NCBI GenBank assembly: GCA_009775705.1 | Contig: VSQE01000069.1 | Coordinates: forward strand, 1 to 13,544 | Origin: Prevotellamassilia sp. | Lineage (GTDB): Bacteria > Bacteroidota > Bacteroidia > Bacteroidales > Bacteroidaceae | DNA length: 13,544 nucleotides | Direction: 5' to 3' | Part shown: positions 1 to 5,993 of the stretch, in pieces | Layout of the letters: every line of letters starts with the position of its first letter | How positions within the stretch are numbered: the stretch's first letter is position 1 | Program-made: the position numbers and the translations under genes | The notes under the pieces: generated by a model | The model's database searches: none | What the model was told of the DNA's origin: nothing | The model's input: only the letters and a program-made list of their open reading frames with translations

Positions 1-43
1 AAAATTAGGACTGACTCCTGCAATAGGTGCCAGTCCTAATTTT
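1..43 (-). terminator. Perfect hairpin terminator of the HTH gene, overlapping its stop codon
   Basis: Bases 1-13 and 31-43 are perfect reverse complements (13 bp stem, 17 nt loop). Read leftward, the stem ends in AATTTT, so it fits an intrinsic terminator for the leftward HTH gene. The TAG stop codon of that gene (36-38) lies inside the upstream arm. Because both arms end in a run of A or T, it could also stop transcription coming from the left. The bases beyond position 1 are not visible, so the length of the U tract is unknown. Confidence 0.7.
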
Positions 44-464
44 GTTTTGCCTCAAAAAGTTTTATCGGACAGCAATAATATGTTTTAGGAACAGGCTTTT
101 CTTTCTCTGCAATACTTTCCGCTCTGTTCAGAAAAAGCCGTTCCATTTCGGAGCGTTTGATTCGTGTGAGTCTTGTACCCATGTTGATTACAGGAATACG
201 TCCTAATTTGATTAGACGATAGAGGGTACCGCGTTCTACCCCGAACATAGCTACCGCTTCCTTTACAGAAATATACTCTCTAATGTCTGATACTTGTCGG
301 GCAATGGCTTCTAACTTTGCGTTTCTATCCTTTACGTCCTTTTTGCGTTTCCAAGCCACTTTACCACATTTAGGGGAACAATAGTGACTGTCAAGTGTTT
401 TTGCGACAAACACTTTGCCGCAGACCTTGCACTTCCGTTTGATTTCAAATCCGATTGTTGGCAT
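36..464 (-). CDS. Zinc-ribbon plus helix-turn-helix (excisionase-like) DNA-binding protein
   Basis: A small, basic DNA-binding protein. Counted from the start chosen here (142 aa), residues ~12-33 carry four cysteines in a CxxC...CxxxC arrangement, a likely zinc ribbon. A lysine-rich linker follows, then at residues ~64-113 a winged HTH of the excisionase/HTH_17 type (ISVKEAVAMFGVERGTLYRL, then a basic wing). Proteins of this layout commonly sit beside tyrosine integrases on Bacteroidota mobile elements; that is family knowledge, and no integrase is visible here. The reading frame extends upstream to an ATG at 516-518 (160 aa). I prefer the MPTI start because remembered relatives begin there, and the extra 18 residues are not domain-like. 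The gene is AT-richer than its neighbours, which suggests acquisition. A role as excisionase or element regulator is inferred. Confidence 0.8.
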   Translation of the reverse strand: MPTIGFEIKRKCKVCGKVFVAKTLDSHYCSPKCGKVAWKRKKDVKDRNAKLEAIARQVSDIREYISVKEAVAMFGVERGTLYRLIKLGRIPVINMGTRLTRIKRSEMERLFLNRAESIAEKEKPVPKTYYCCPIKLFEAKQN

Positions 465-534
465 ATCATCTACTTTTAAGTGTGTATTAGTATGTATAAG
501 TGTGATTAAGTCCCACATTATCTACTTTTTTGTC

Positions 535-591
535 TTGTCGCAAACATGTCGCAAATAAGAGATAAAAAAGCCCATAGAAAACACATAGAAA
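535..591. repeat. Two pairs of short direct repeats, each with an 11 bp period
   Basis: TGTCGCAAA occurs at 536-544 and 547-555, and CATAGAAA at 573-580 and 584-591. Both pairs have an 11 bp period, about one helical turn. A further copy of the first motif in the opposite orientation (TTTGCGACA) lies at 400-408 inside the HTH gene. The repeats sit between the acquired-looking gene and the dnaK terminator. They could be recombinase or excisionase arm sites, or regulator sites for the HTH gene. The repeats are seen directly; their role is inferred. Confidence 0.45.
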
Positions 592-608
592 CCATGAACC
601 CTATAAAC

Positions 609-646
609 GCAAAAAGCGTGCAACTCGTTGAGCTGCACGCTTTTGC
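609..646 (-). terminator. Intrinsic terminator of dnaK
   Basis: Bases 612-622 and 634-644 form an 11 bp perfect stem (AAAAGCGTGCA with TGCACGCTTTT) around an 11 nt loop that may pair further (CTC with GAG). It lies ~32 nt past the dnaK stop codon. Read leftward, the stem ends in a CTTTTTG run, as expected for a Rho-independent terminator. Its T-rich flanks on both sides may make it work in both directions. Confidence 0.8.
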
Positions 647-677
647 TTATTGTTTGTTATCTGTTTACTTATCGGAA

Positions 678-2597
678 TCATTTGACTTCCTCAAAGTCGG
701 CATCCTGAATGTCATCTTTAGCATTTCCTCCGGACTGCTGGCCGGGCTGCTGACCACCCTGGAAACCGGCATCGGGACCAGGCTGGGCACCTGTCTGCTG
801 ATACATCTGGGCACTGGCGGCCTGCCATGCGTTATTGAGTTCGGCAGTGGCAGCATCAATGGCAGACAGATCCTGAGACTTATGAGCCTCCTTCAGCTTG
901 GAAAGGGCAGCCTCGATGACCGCCTTCTTGTCGGCGGGGAGCTTGTCGCCCAGCTCCTTCAGCTGGTTCTCGGTCTGGAAAATCATGGAGTCAGCCTGGT
1001 TGATCTTGTCCACACGCTCACGCTCCTTCTTGTCAGCCTCGGCATTGGCTTCGGCCTCCGCCTTCATGCGGTCGATCTCCTCCTGGCTCAGACCGCTGCT
1101 GGCCTCGATACGGATAGCCTGTTCCTTGCCCGTGGCCTTGTCCTTGGCCGACACCTTGAGAATACCGTTGGCGTCGATGTCGAACGTCACCTCAATCTGA
1201 GGCACACCGCGGCGAGCGGGAGCGATACCGGCCAGGTTGAAGCGGCCGATGCTCTTGTTGTCACGGGCAAACTGACGCTCACCCTGCAACACGTGGATGG
1301 TCACCTCGGGCTGGTTATCCTCAGCGGTGGAGAACACCTGACTCTTCTTGCAAGGAATGGTGGTGTTGGCCTCGATGAGTTTCGTCATCACGCCTCCGAG
1401 GGTCTCGATGCCCATTGAGAGCGGAGTAACGTCGAGCAACACAATGTCGCCTACACCTTCCTCCTTGTTGAGGATAGCTCCCTGGATGCTGGCACCTACG
1501 GCCACCACTTCATCGGGATTCACGCCTTTGGAAGGAGCCTTTCCGAAGAAGTCCTGCACAAGCTGCTGCACGGCGGGAATACGGCTGGAGCCACCCACGA
1601 GGATCACCTCGTCAATATCGGCTGCCGAAAGTCCGGCATCGCGAAGCGCTGCCTCGCAAGGCGTCTTGCAGGCCTGGATCAGACTGTGGGCCAGCGCCTC
1701 AAATTTGGCACGGCTGAGCGTCTTCACCAAGTGCTTGGGCACACCGCCCACAGGCATAATATACGGCAGGTTGATCTCGGTAGTCGTAGAGCTGGACAGC
1801 TCGATCTTGGCTTTCTCGGCAGCCTCTTTCAGACGCTGCATGGCCATGGGGTCCTGCGTAAGATCTGCGCCCTCATCGTTCTTGAATTCCTGAACAAGCC
1901 AGTCGATGATGACATGGTCGAAGTCGTCACCGCCCAGGTGCGTGTCTCCGTTCGTGGAGAGCACCTCGAACACGCCGCCGCCGAACTCCAGAATGGAAAT
2001 ATCGAACGTTCCGCCACCCAAGTCGAACACGGCGATCTTCATGTCCTTGTTTGCCTTGTCAATACCGTATGCCAGTGCGGCTGCCGTCGGTTCGTTGACA
2101 ATGCGTTTCACCTCCAGACCGGCAATCTGTCCGGCTTCTTTCGTTGCCTGACGCTGCGAGTCGCTGAAGTAGGCCGGAACGGTGATCACGGCTTCCTTCA
2201 CCTCTTCCCCGAGATAGTCCTCGGCCGTCTTCTTCATTTTCTGGAGAATCATGGCCGAGATTTCCTGCGGCGTATAGTTGCGCTCGTCCACCACCACGCG
2301 GGGAGTGTTGTTGTCACCTTTCACCACATCGTAGGGCATACGGCCTATTTCCTTCTGCACCTGATCATACGTCTCACCCATAAAACGCTTGATGGAGTAG
2401 ATCGTGCGTTTGGGGTTGGTGATGGCCTGACGCTTGGCGGGATCTCCCACCTTGCGCTCGCCGCCTTCCACAAAAGCCACGACAGAAGGTGTCGTACGCT
2501 TGCCTTCGCTGTTGGCAATCACCACAGGTTCGTTGCCTTCAAAAACGGCAACACAGGAATTGGTAGTTCCCAAATCGATTCCAATAATCTTTCCCAT
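678..2597 (-). CDS. dnaK: Molecular chaperone DnaK (Hsp70)
   Basis: Cytosolic ATP-dependent chaperone that binds exposed hydrophobic peptides and folds them with DnaJ and GrpE. It is full length at 639 aa. Visible signatures are the N-terminal ATP-binding motif IGIDLGTTNSCVAV (residues 5-18), phosphate-2 motif FDLGGGTFDIS (191-201), adenosine-binding motif VILVGGSSRIP (331-341) and the interdomain linker LLDVTPLSMGIET (387-399). The C-terminal tail is rich in Gly and Gln and ends in the usual acidic EEVK. It starts at an ATG preceded by AT-rich sequence with no clear Shine-Dalgarno, normal for Bacteroidota. It stands alone: no dnaJ, grpE or hrcA lies beside it, and I see no CIRCE element upstream. 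Several long frames on the opposite strand are by-products of its GC-rich codons. Confidence 0.99.
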   Translation of the reverse strand: MGKIIGIDLGTTNSCVAVFEGNEPVVIANSEGKRTTPSVVAFVEGGERKVGDPAKRQAITNPKRTIYSIKRFMGETYDQVQKEIGRMPYDVVKGDNNTPRVVVDERNYTPQEISAMILQKMKKTAEDYLGEEVKEAVITVPAYFSDSQRQATKEAGQIAGLEVKRIVNEPTAAALAYGIDKANKDMKIAVFDLGGGTFDISILEFGGGVFEVLSTNGDTHLGGDDFDHVIIDWLVQEFKNDEGADLTQDPMAMQRLKEAAEKAKIELSSSTTTEINLPYIMPVGGVPKHLVKTLSRAKFEALAHSLIQACKTPCEAALRDAGLSAADIDEVILVGGSSRIPAVQQLVQDFFGKAPSKGVNPDEVVAVGASIQGAILNKEEGVGDIVLLDVTPLSMGIETLGGVMTKLIEANTTIPCKKSQVFSTAEDNQPEVTIHVLQGERQFARDNKSIGRFNLAGIAPARRGVPQIEVTFDIDANGILKVSAKDKATGKEQAIRIEASSGLSQEEIDRMKAEAEANAEADKKERERVDKINQADSMIFQTENQLKELGDKLPADKKAVIEAALSKLKEAHKSQDLSAIDAATAELNNAWQAASAQMYQQTGAQPGPDAGFQGGQQPGQQSGGNAKDDIQDADFEEVK

Positions 2598-2900
2598 AAT
2601 CTAATCTTTATTCTTTTTTGTTGTTATTATTCGGTCTGTTTTTTTGCCGTGCCTCACGACACGCTTACGCCGAAATATATGCAACTACCGTGCCAAACCC
2701 GCTTCCGGCTCCGGCAATAGAAAAGAACATGACATTTTGGCACACTTTGCACTCCGGTTCCGTCTGTATGCCGGAGATAGGAGTTGTGAATGACATATTT
2801 AATAAATATGCCGGCAGAAGGACTCGGACAATGGCACAATGCCAAAACCGCTCATAGATGTTTACGAAATATCTGAAATTGTCAGATTACTAATTGCCAA
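2598..2900. promoter_or_regulatory. dnaK upstream region with palindromes and repeated TTTGGCA motifs
   Basis: About 300 bases without a convincing gene, between comF and dnaK. It must carry the dnaK promoter unless dnaK is read from further upstream. The best -7 candidate on the minus strand is TATATTTC (2672-2679), with a TTTG at 2694-2697, but the spacer is short (14 nt). Other structure: GTGCCAAA (2690-2697) facing TTTGGCAC (2736-2743); TGGCA-CAA-TGCCA (2832-2844); and CATATTTA-A-TAAATATG, a perfect 8 bp-arm palindrome (2794-2810). A 63-residue minus-strand frame here has no family features and is probably not a gene. Confidence 0.45.
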
Positions 2901-2904
2901 TTAG
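2871..2904 (-). terminator. Tandem weak hairpins at the end of comF
   Basis: CTAATTG-C-CAATTAG (2890-2904) is a perfect palindrome with 7 bp arms that overlaps the comF stop codon at 2901-2903. It is followed by ATCTGA-AATTG-TCAGAT (2871-2887), a 6 bp stem. Both are AT-rich with no long T tract, so termination would be weak. They could equally be operator sites. The only support is their position at the gene end. Confidence 0.35.
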
Positions 2905-3725
2905 CATTGTTCCGGCCGCTGTTGCGGTGGGACAACACTTTCGGGATGCCGCCCCGCTATTCCCATGACCAGAATACTGACCCTGACACCCGGAACACGG
3001 GCCACCTCGCTGGCACAGGAAAGAAGAGTGGAGCCGGTGGTAAGGATGTCATCAACGACGAGGACATGCCGCCCCGCCAACCGAGCTTCGTCCGCAAGGG
3101 CGAAGATGCCCTCCACATTCGCCCGCCGCTGCCACGCGCTCAAACGGGTCTGGCTGGGATTGGAACGAACACGCCGGACAACCTCTGCCGCTACCGGCAG
3201 TCCGGTCACTTCGGCAATGCCGCGGGCCAGCCACTCGCTCTGGTTGTAGCCGCGCCGCCGCTGGCGGTCGGGAGCCAACGGAACAGGCACGATGAGCGAG
3301 ATGCCTTCGAAAAAACCGTCAGCTGCAAGGTCGGCGGCCATGAGGCGGCCGAAGTAACGGCCCGTCTGCGGACGGTCGTAATATTTCAGGCCGAGGAACA
3401 GACGGCTGCTGTCCGCGCCAGGCACATAACGGAAAAACGCGTTGGCCCGCACAATGGGAAGACGACCCCAGAAGAGCCTTTCCACTGGATTGCCCGGCCG
3501 GCCGTGAAACCGCGTGAAAGGCAATTCGCAATAGCAGGCCGCGCAGACCACCTCCTGCCCTTCGTCAAGCCGACGGCCGCAGAGACCGCACCGTTGGGGC
3601 AAAAACAGCCGTAAGAGATCCGCTGCCAGACGTTGCAGCGGAAAGAAGAAAGAACGGAAAGCCGCAGGCGGCCGAAAGAACCTTCCGACAGCCTGCGGCT
3701 TTCCCTTTTCGGTTTCGCGCTCCAT
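2901..3725 (-). CDS. ComF family protein (phosphoribosyltransferase-like)
   Basis: ComF-type protein, 274 aa. Cysteines 46, 49, 61 and 64 (CGLC...CAAC) form the usual N-terminal zinc site, and HVLVVDDILTTGSTL (residues 220-234) is the PRPP-binding loop of type I phosphoribosyltransferases. In competent bacteria ComF helps bring single-stranded DNA into the cell; its role in Bacteroidota is not settled and other competence genes are not in view. The ATG start lies 9 nt after the panD stop, suggesting translation coupled to panD. The first ~28 residues are an unusual extension before the normal family start, and they encode a strong hairpin (3658-3703). A later non-ATG start is possible. It is probably the last gene of a panC-panD-comF transcript. 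Confidence 0.9.
   Translation of the reverse strand: MERETEKGKPQAVGRFFRPPAAFRSFFFPLQRLAADLLRLFLPQRCGLCGRRLDEGQEVVCAACYCELPFTRFHGRPGNPVERLFWGRLPIVRANAFFRYVPGADSSRLFLGLKYYDRPQTGRYFGRLMAADLAADGFFEGISLIVPVPLAPDRQRRRGYNQSEWLARGIAEVTGLPVAAEVVRRVRSNPSQTRLSAWQRRANVEGIFALADEARLAGRHVLVVDDILTTGSTLLSCASEVARVPGVRVSILVMGIAGRHPESVVPPQQRPEQC
3658..3703 (-). terminator. 12 bp perfect hairpin after panD, inside the 5' end of comF
   Basis: AAAGCCGCAGGC (3658-3669) and GCCTGCGGCTTT (3692-3703) pair perfectly around a 22 nt loop. The hairpin begins 31 nt after the panD stop and covers comF codons ~8-23. Read leftward it ends in GGCTTTCC followed by T/C-rich sequence, so it could be a panCD terminator or an attenuator for comF. 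A second copy of the upstream-arm sequence (AGCCGCAG on the minus strand, 3729-3736) lies just before the comF ATG, so an alternative pairing covering the start is possible. Confidence 0.55.
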
Positions 3726-3734
3726 GCGCTGCGG

Positions 3735-4082
3735 CTACAGACGGTTGTCCGGCCCGTCGGGGAAGATGACAGCGGGCTTGAAAGCGCGCGCCTCCTCGGG
3801 AGTCATCGAGGCATAGGCCATGATGATGATCTCGTCGCCCACCTGGAACTTGCGCGCCGCCGCGCCGTTGAGGCAGATGCAGCCCGAATGGCGCGGACCA
3901 CGGATGACGTAGGTCTCGATGCGCTCGCCATTGTTGTTGTTGACCACATGCACATGCTCGCCGGCCAGCAGGCCGGAGGCCTCCATCAGCTCCTCGTCAA
4001 TCGTGATGCTGCCCATGTAATGAAGATTGGCCTCGGTGACGCGGGCACAATGTATTTTTGATTTCAGTATGCTGAGAAACAT
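3735..4082 (-). CDS. panD: Aspartate 1-decarboxylase
   Basis: Makes beta-alanine from L-aspartate, the substrate that PanC joins to pantoate. Its length (115 aa) is slightly below the ~120-130 usual for the family. The self-cleavage site Gly24-Ser25 (YMGSITID), which yields the pyruvoyl cofactor, is intact. Lys9, His11, Arg54, Thr57 and Tyr58 match known functional positions, and the GAAAR segment is present (residues 73-77). It starts 8 nt after the panC stop and ends 9 nt before comF, so the three genes probably share a transcript. Nothing appears broken. Confidence 0.97.
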   Translation of the reverse strand: MFLSILKSKIHCARVTEANLHYMGSITIDEELMEASGLLAGEHVHVVNNNNGERIETYVIRGPRHSGCICLNGAAARKFQVGDEIIIMAYASMTPEEARAFKPAVIFPDGPDNRL

Positions 4083-4090
4083 AAGCGTAT

Positions 4091-4939
4091 TTACTTGTAT
4101 CGGACATTATCTATCAGACGCACGGGACGGCTGCCGCAATAGACGGTAATACACCCCACGATGCCGGAGGCCTCCGTCCACGTACCGACAGGCTGAAGCG
4201 TCTCGGCATCTACAATCTGGAAATACTCCACCTCCAGTCCTTCAATGGCGTTAAGCCTCTCGACCACAAAAGCCCGGATCTCGTCCACGGAACAGGTCTC
4301 GCGCATAGCGACACTCTCGCCCAATACGGCATGGATGGCGGCGGCCGTGTGTCGTTCATCATCCGTGAGAAGCGTGTTGCGGCTGCTCAAAGCCAGTCCG
4401 CTCTCCTCGCGCACAATGGGACAGGGACGTAGCTCAACGGGCAGCTTCAGATCGCGCACCATGGCACGGACCACTGCGATCTGCTGGAAGTCCTTTTCTC
4501 CGAAATAGGCACGGTCTGGACTCACCATATAAAAGAGCTTGCTCACGATCTGGCAAACCCCGTTAAAATGTCCGGGACGACGGGCGCCCTCCATCACGGT
4601 GTCAACGGGCGGATAGCTGAACCGGCGGGTATCGGGTTCAGGGTAGATTTCATCTGCCGAGGGCGCGAAAACAATATCGGCGCCATACTTATCGAGCAAG
4701 GCGACATCCGCATCGAGTGTACGCGGATAGCTGGCCAGATCGTTCTTATCATTGAATTGCGTGGGGTTCACGAAAACACTGACGACAGTAACGTCATTCT
4801 CCTCCACGCAACGCTTCACGAGCGAGGCGTGGCCGGCATGCAGGGCTCCCATCGTCGGGACCAGTCCTGTCTTTTTCCCCTCCTTGCGCACTTCGGCAAG
4901 GGCGGCTTCAAGATCTTTTACAGTGGTTATGACAGTCAT
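4091..4939 (-). CDS. panC: Pantothenate synthetase (pantoate--beta-alanine ligase)
   Basis: Cytosolic enzyme that joins pantoate and beta-alanine through a pantoyl-adenylate, consuming ATP. The 282 residues match the family's usual length. Motifs in order: LVPTMGALHAGH (26-37, ATP-binding HIGH-type motif), VSVFVNPTQFN (53-63), FGEKDFQQ (146-153) and SSRNTLL (185-191, KMSKS-like). The frame is open 24 residues further upstream, but the ATG at 4937-4939 (MTVITTVKDL) is the right start by family alignment; the extra part would run into AT-rich leader. It heads the leftward panC-panD-comF set. The neighbouring panB, which makes the pantoate precursor, is not in the window. Confidence 0.97.
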   Translation of the reverse strand: MTVITTVKDLEAALAEVRKEGKKTGLVPTMGALHAGHASLVKRCVEENDVTVVSVFVNPTQFNDKNDLASYPRTLDADVALLDKYGADIVFAPSADEIYPEPDTRRFSYPPVDTVMEGARRPGHFNGVCQIVSKLFYMVSPDRAYFGEKDFQQIAVVRAMVRDLKLPVELRPCPIVREESGLALSSRNTLLTDDERHTAAAIHAVLGESVAMRETCSVDEIRAFVVERLNAIEGLEVEYFQIVDAETLQPVGTWTEASGIVGCITVYCGSRPVRLIDNVRYK

Positions 4940-5079
4940 TTTATTATTTCTGTTTTTAACAGGTTGCAAAATAAGGGATTTTTTACAAACTACGGAATAT
5001 AGCCGCAACACAAAAATGCTTTTTTAACACACGGAATCTTTTTCCAAAGGCAATAAATGGCCGAATGCGGTTTTTTTTC

Positions 5080-5087
5080 TATCTTTG
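5080..5087 (+). promoter_or_regulatory. Bacteroidota-type -7 element for the rightward operon
   Basis: TATCTTTG matches the TAnnTTTG -7 consensus of the main Bacteroidota sigma factor. It predicts a transcript start near 5094 and a leader of ~22 nt before the ATG at 5116. No clean TTTG -33 element lies at the expected distance. The run of eight Ts just upstream may help melting or UP-type contacts. Confidence 0.65.
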
Positions 5088-5095
5088 CAGCATAA

Positions 5096-5109
5096 TAATT
5101 AGCTAATTA
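5096..5109. promoter_or_regulatory. 14 bp perfect palindrome in the leader
   Basis: TAATTAGCTAATTA is a perfect 14 bp palindrome between the predicted transcript start and the ATG at 5116. Its position suits a repressor site or a small leader hairpin, but AT-rich palindromes also arise by chance. The sequence is seen directly; the role is inferred. Confidence 0.35.
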
Positions 5110-5115
5110 CAAATA

Positions 5116-5937
5116 ATGAAGGCGAAGAAGATTCTATTCATAACCCAGGAGATCATTCCATACGTTCCCGAAAGCGCCATGTCCGTGGCCGGAAGGGAAA
5201 TACCCCAGAGCGTCCAGGACAGCGGCCGTGAAATCCGCACTTTCATGCCCAGATGGGGAATCATCAACGAACGGCGCAACCAACTGCACGAAGTGATCCG
5301 CCTGTCGGGAATGAATATCATCATCGACGACACGGACCACCCCCTTATAATAAAGGTAGCCTCGATCCAGGCCGCCCGGATGCAGGTCTACTTCATCGAC
5401 AACGATGACTACTTCCACAAGCGCCAGATGATGAAAGACGAGAACGGCGAGGAGTATGAAGACAATGCCGAACGAGCCATCTTCTATGCCCGTGGTGTTC
5501 TGGAGACCGTAAAGAAACTGCGCTGGTGTCCGGACGTCATCCACTGTCACGGATGGATGTCGGCCATCGCCCCGCTCTATATCAAGACGGCCTACAAAGA
5601 CGATCCTCCCTTTGCCAATGCAAAGGTAGTATTCTCGGCCTACGATGAGATGCCGGCCAACCATCCGGGAGCCAATTTCGGAAACTGCCTTCATTTCCGG
5701 GATGTCAATGACGAACTGCTGCAAGGCACCGGCATAGACCTGACTTCGCCCGAAGCCCTCGGCCAACTGGCTGTCCACTTCTCGGATGGTATCATACAAG
5801 GCTCCGCCGGAGCCAGTGAGACCCTTCTCCAGCTGGCACAAAGCAAGAACATCCCCACCCTTGCCTGTCCCGACGGAAAGGTATCCGGAGAATACTACAA
5901 TAACTTCTACGACCTCGTGAGCGGCGAAGAAGAATAA
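5116..5937 (+). CDS. Short starch/glycogen synthase-like protein (GT5 N-terminal domain only)
   Basis: Resembles the N-terminal half of glycogen/starch synthases: a Rossmann-type start (KKILFITQEIIPYVPESAMS), FMPRWGIINER, then a DVIHCHGW segment near residue 140 and an FSDGIIQGSAG segment (~222-232). Full synthases are ~480 aa with a second GT-B domain that binds ADP-glucose. This protein has 273 aa and stops before that domain. The KxGGL nucleotide-binding motif near the N-terminus is replaced by SAMSVAGREIP. Similar short forms are common in Bacteroidales as I recall, so this is probably a family rather than a fresh truncation. Enzyme activity is doubtful; binding of a glucan or a regulatory role would fit. 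It is first in a rightward set with the DUF4270 lipoprotein 56 nt downstream. Confidence 0.85.
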   Translation: MKAKKILFITQEIIPYVPESAMSVAGREIPQSVQDSGREIRTFMPRWGIINERRNQLHEVIRLSGMNIIIDDTDHPLIIKVASIQAARMQVYFIDNDDYFHKRQMMKDENGEEYEDNAERAIFYARGVLETVKKLRWCPDVIHCHGWMSAIAPLYIKTAYKDDPPFANAKVVFSAYDEMPANHPGANFGNCLHFRDVNDELLQGTGIDLTSPEALGQLAVHFSDGIIQGSAGASETLLQLAQSKNIPTLACPDGKVSGEYYNNFYDLVSGEEE

Positions 5938-5993
5938 ACAGGGGGCTCCCCACCCATACACAAATAACCAAACACTACAGACTCAAATAAGCC

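Noticed and set aside
546..1418. Long open frame on the plus strand opposite dnaK (290 aa), with others at 1348-1893 and 1686-2720
   Set aside because: These are mirror frames of the dnaK coding sequence; they have no family motifs, and dnaK is certain.
2735..2750. Possible sigma-54 promoter (TGGCAC...TTGCA)
   Set aside because: GG and GC are 8 bases apart rather than the required 10, and it points away from dnaK, into comF's end.
2654..2845. 63 aa minus-strand frame in the dnaK upstream region
   Set aside because: No start signal, odd composition and no family; it overlaps the palindromic regulatory-looking sequence.
5941..5951. GGGG-GCT-CCCC mini-hairpin after the GT5-like gene
   Set aside because: Only a 4 bp stem and no T tract; the downstream lipoprotein gene follows closely, so termination is unlikely.
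5134..5961. 275 aa open frame on the minus strand opposite the GT5-like gene
   Set aside because: Mirror frame of a recognisable protein, without motifs of its own.
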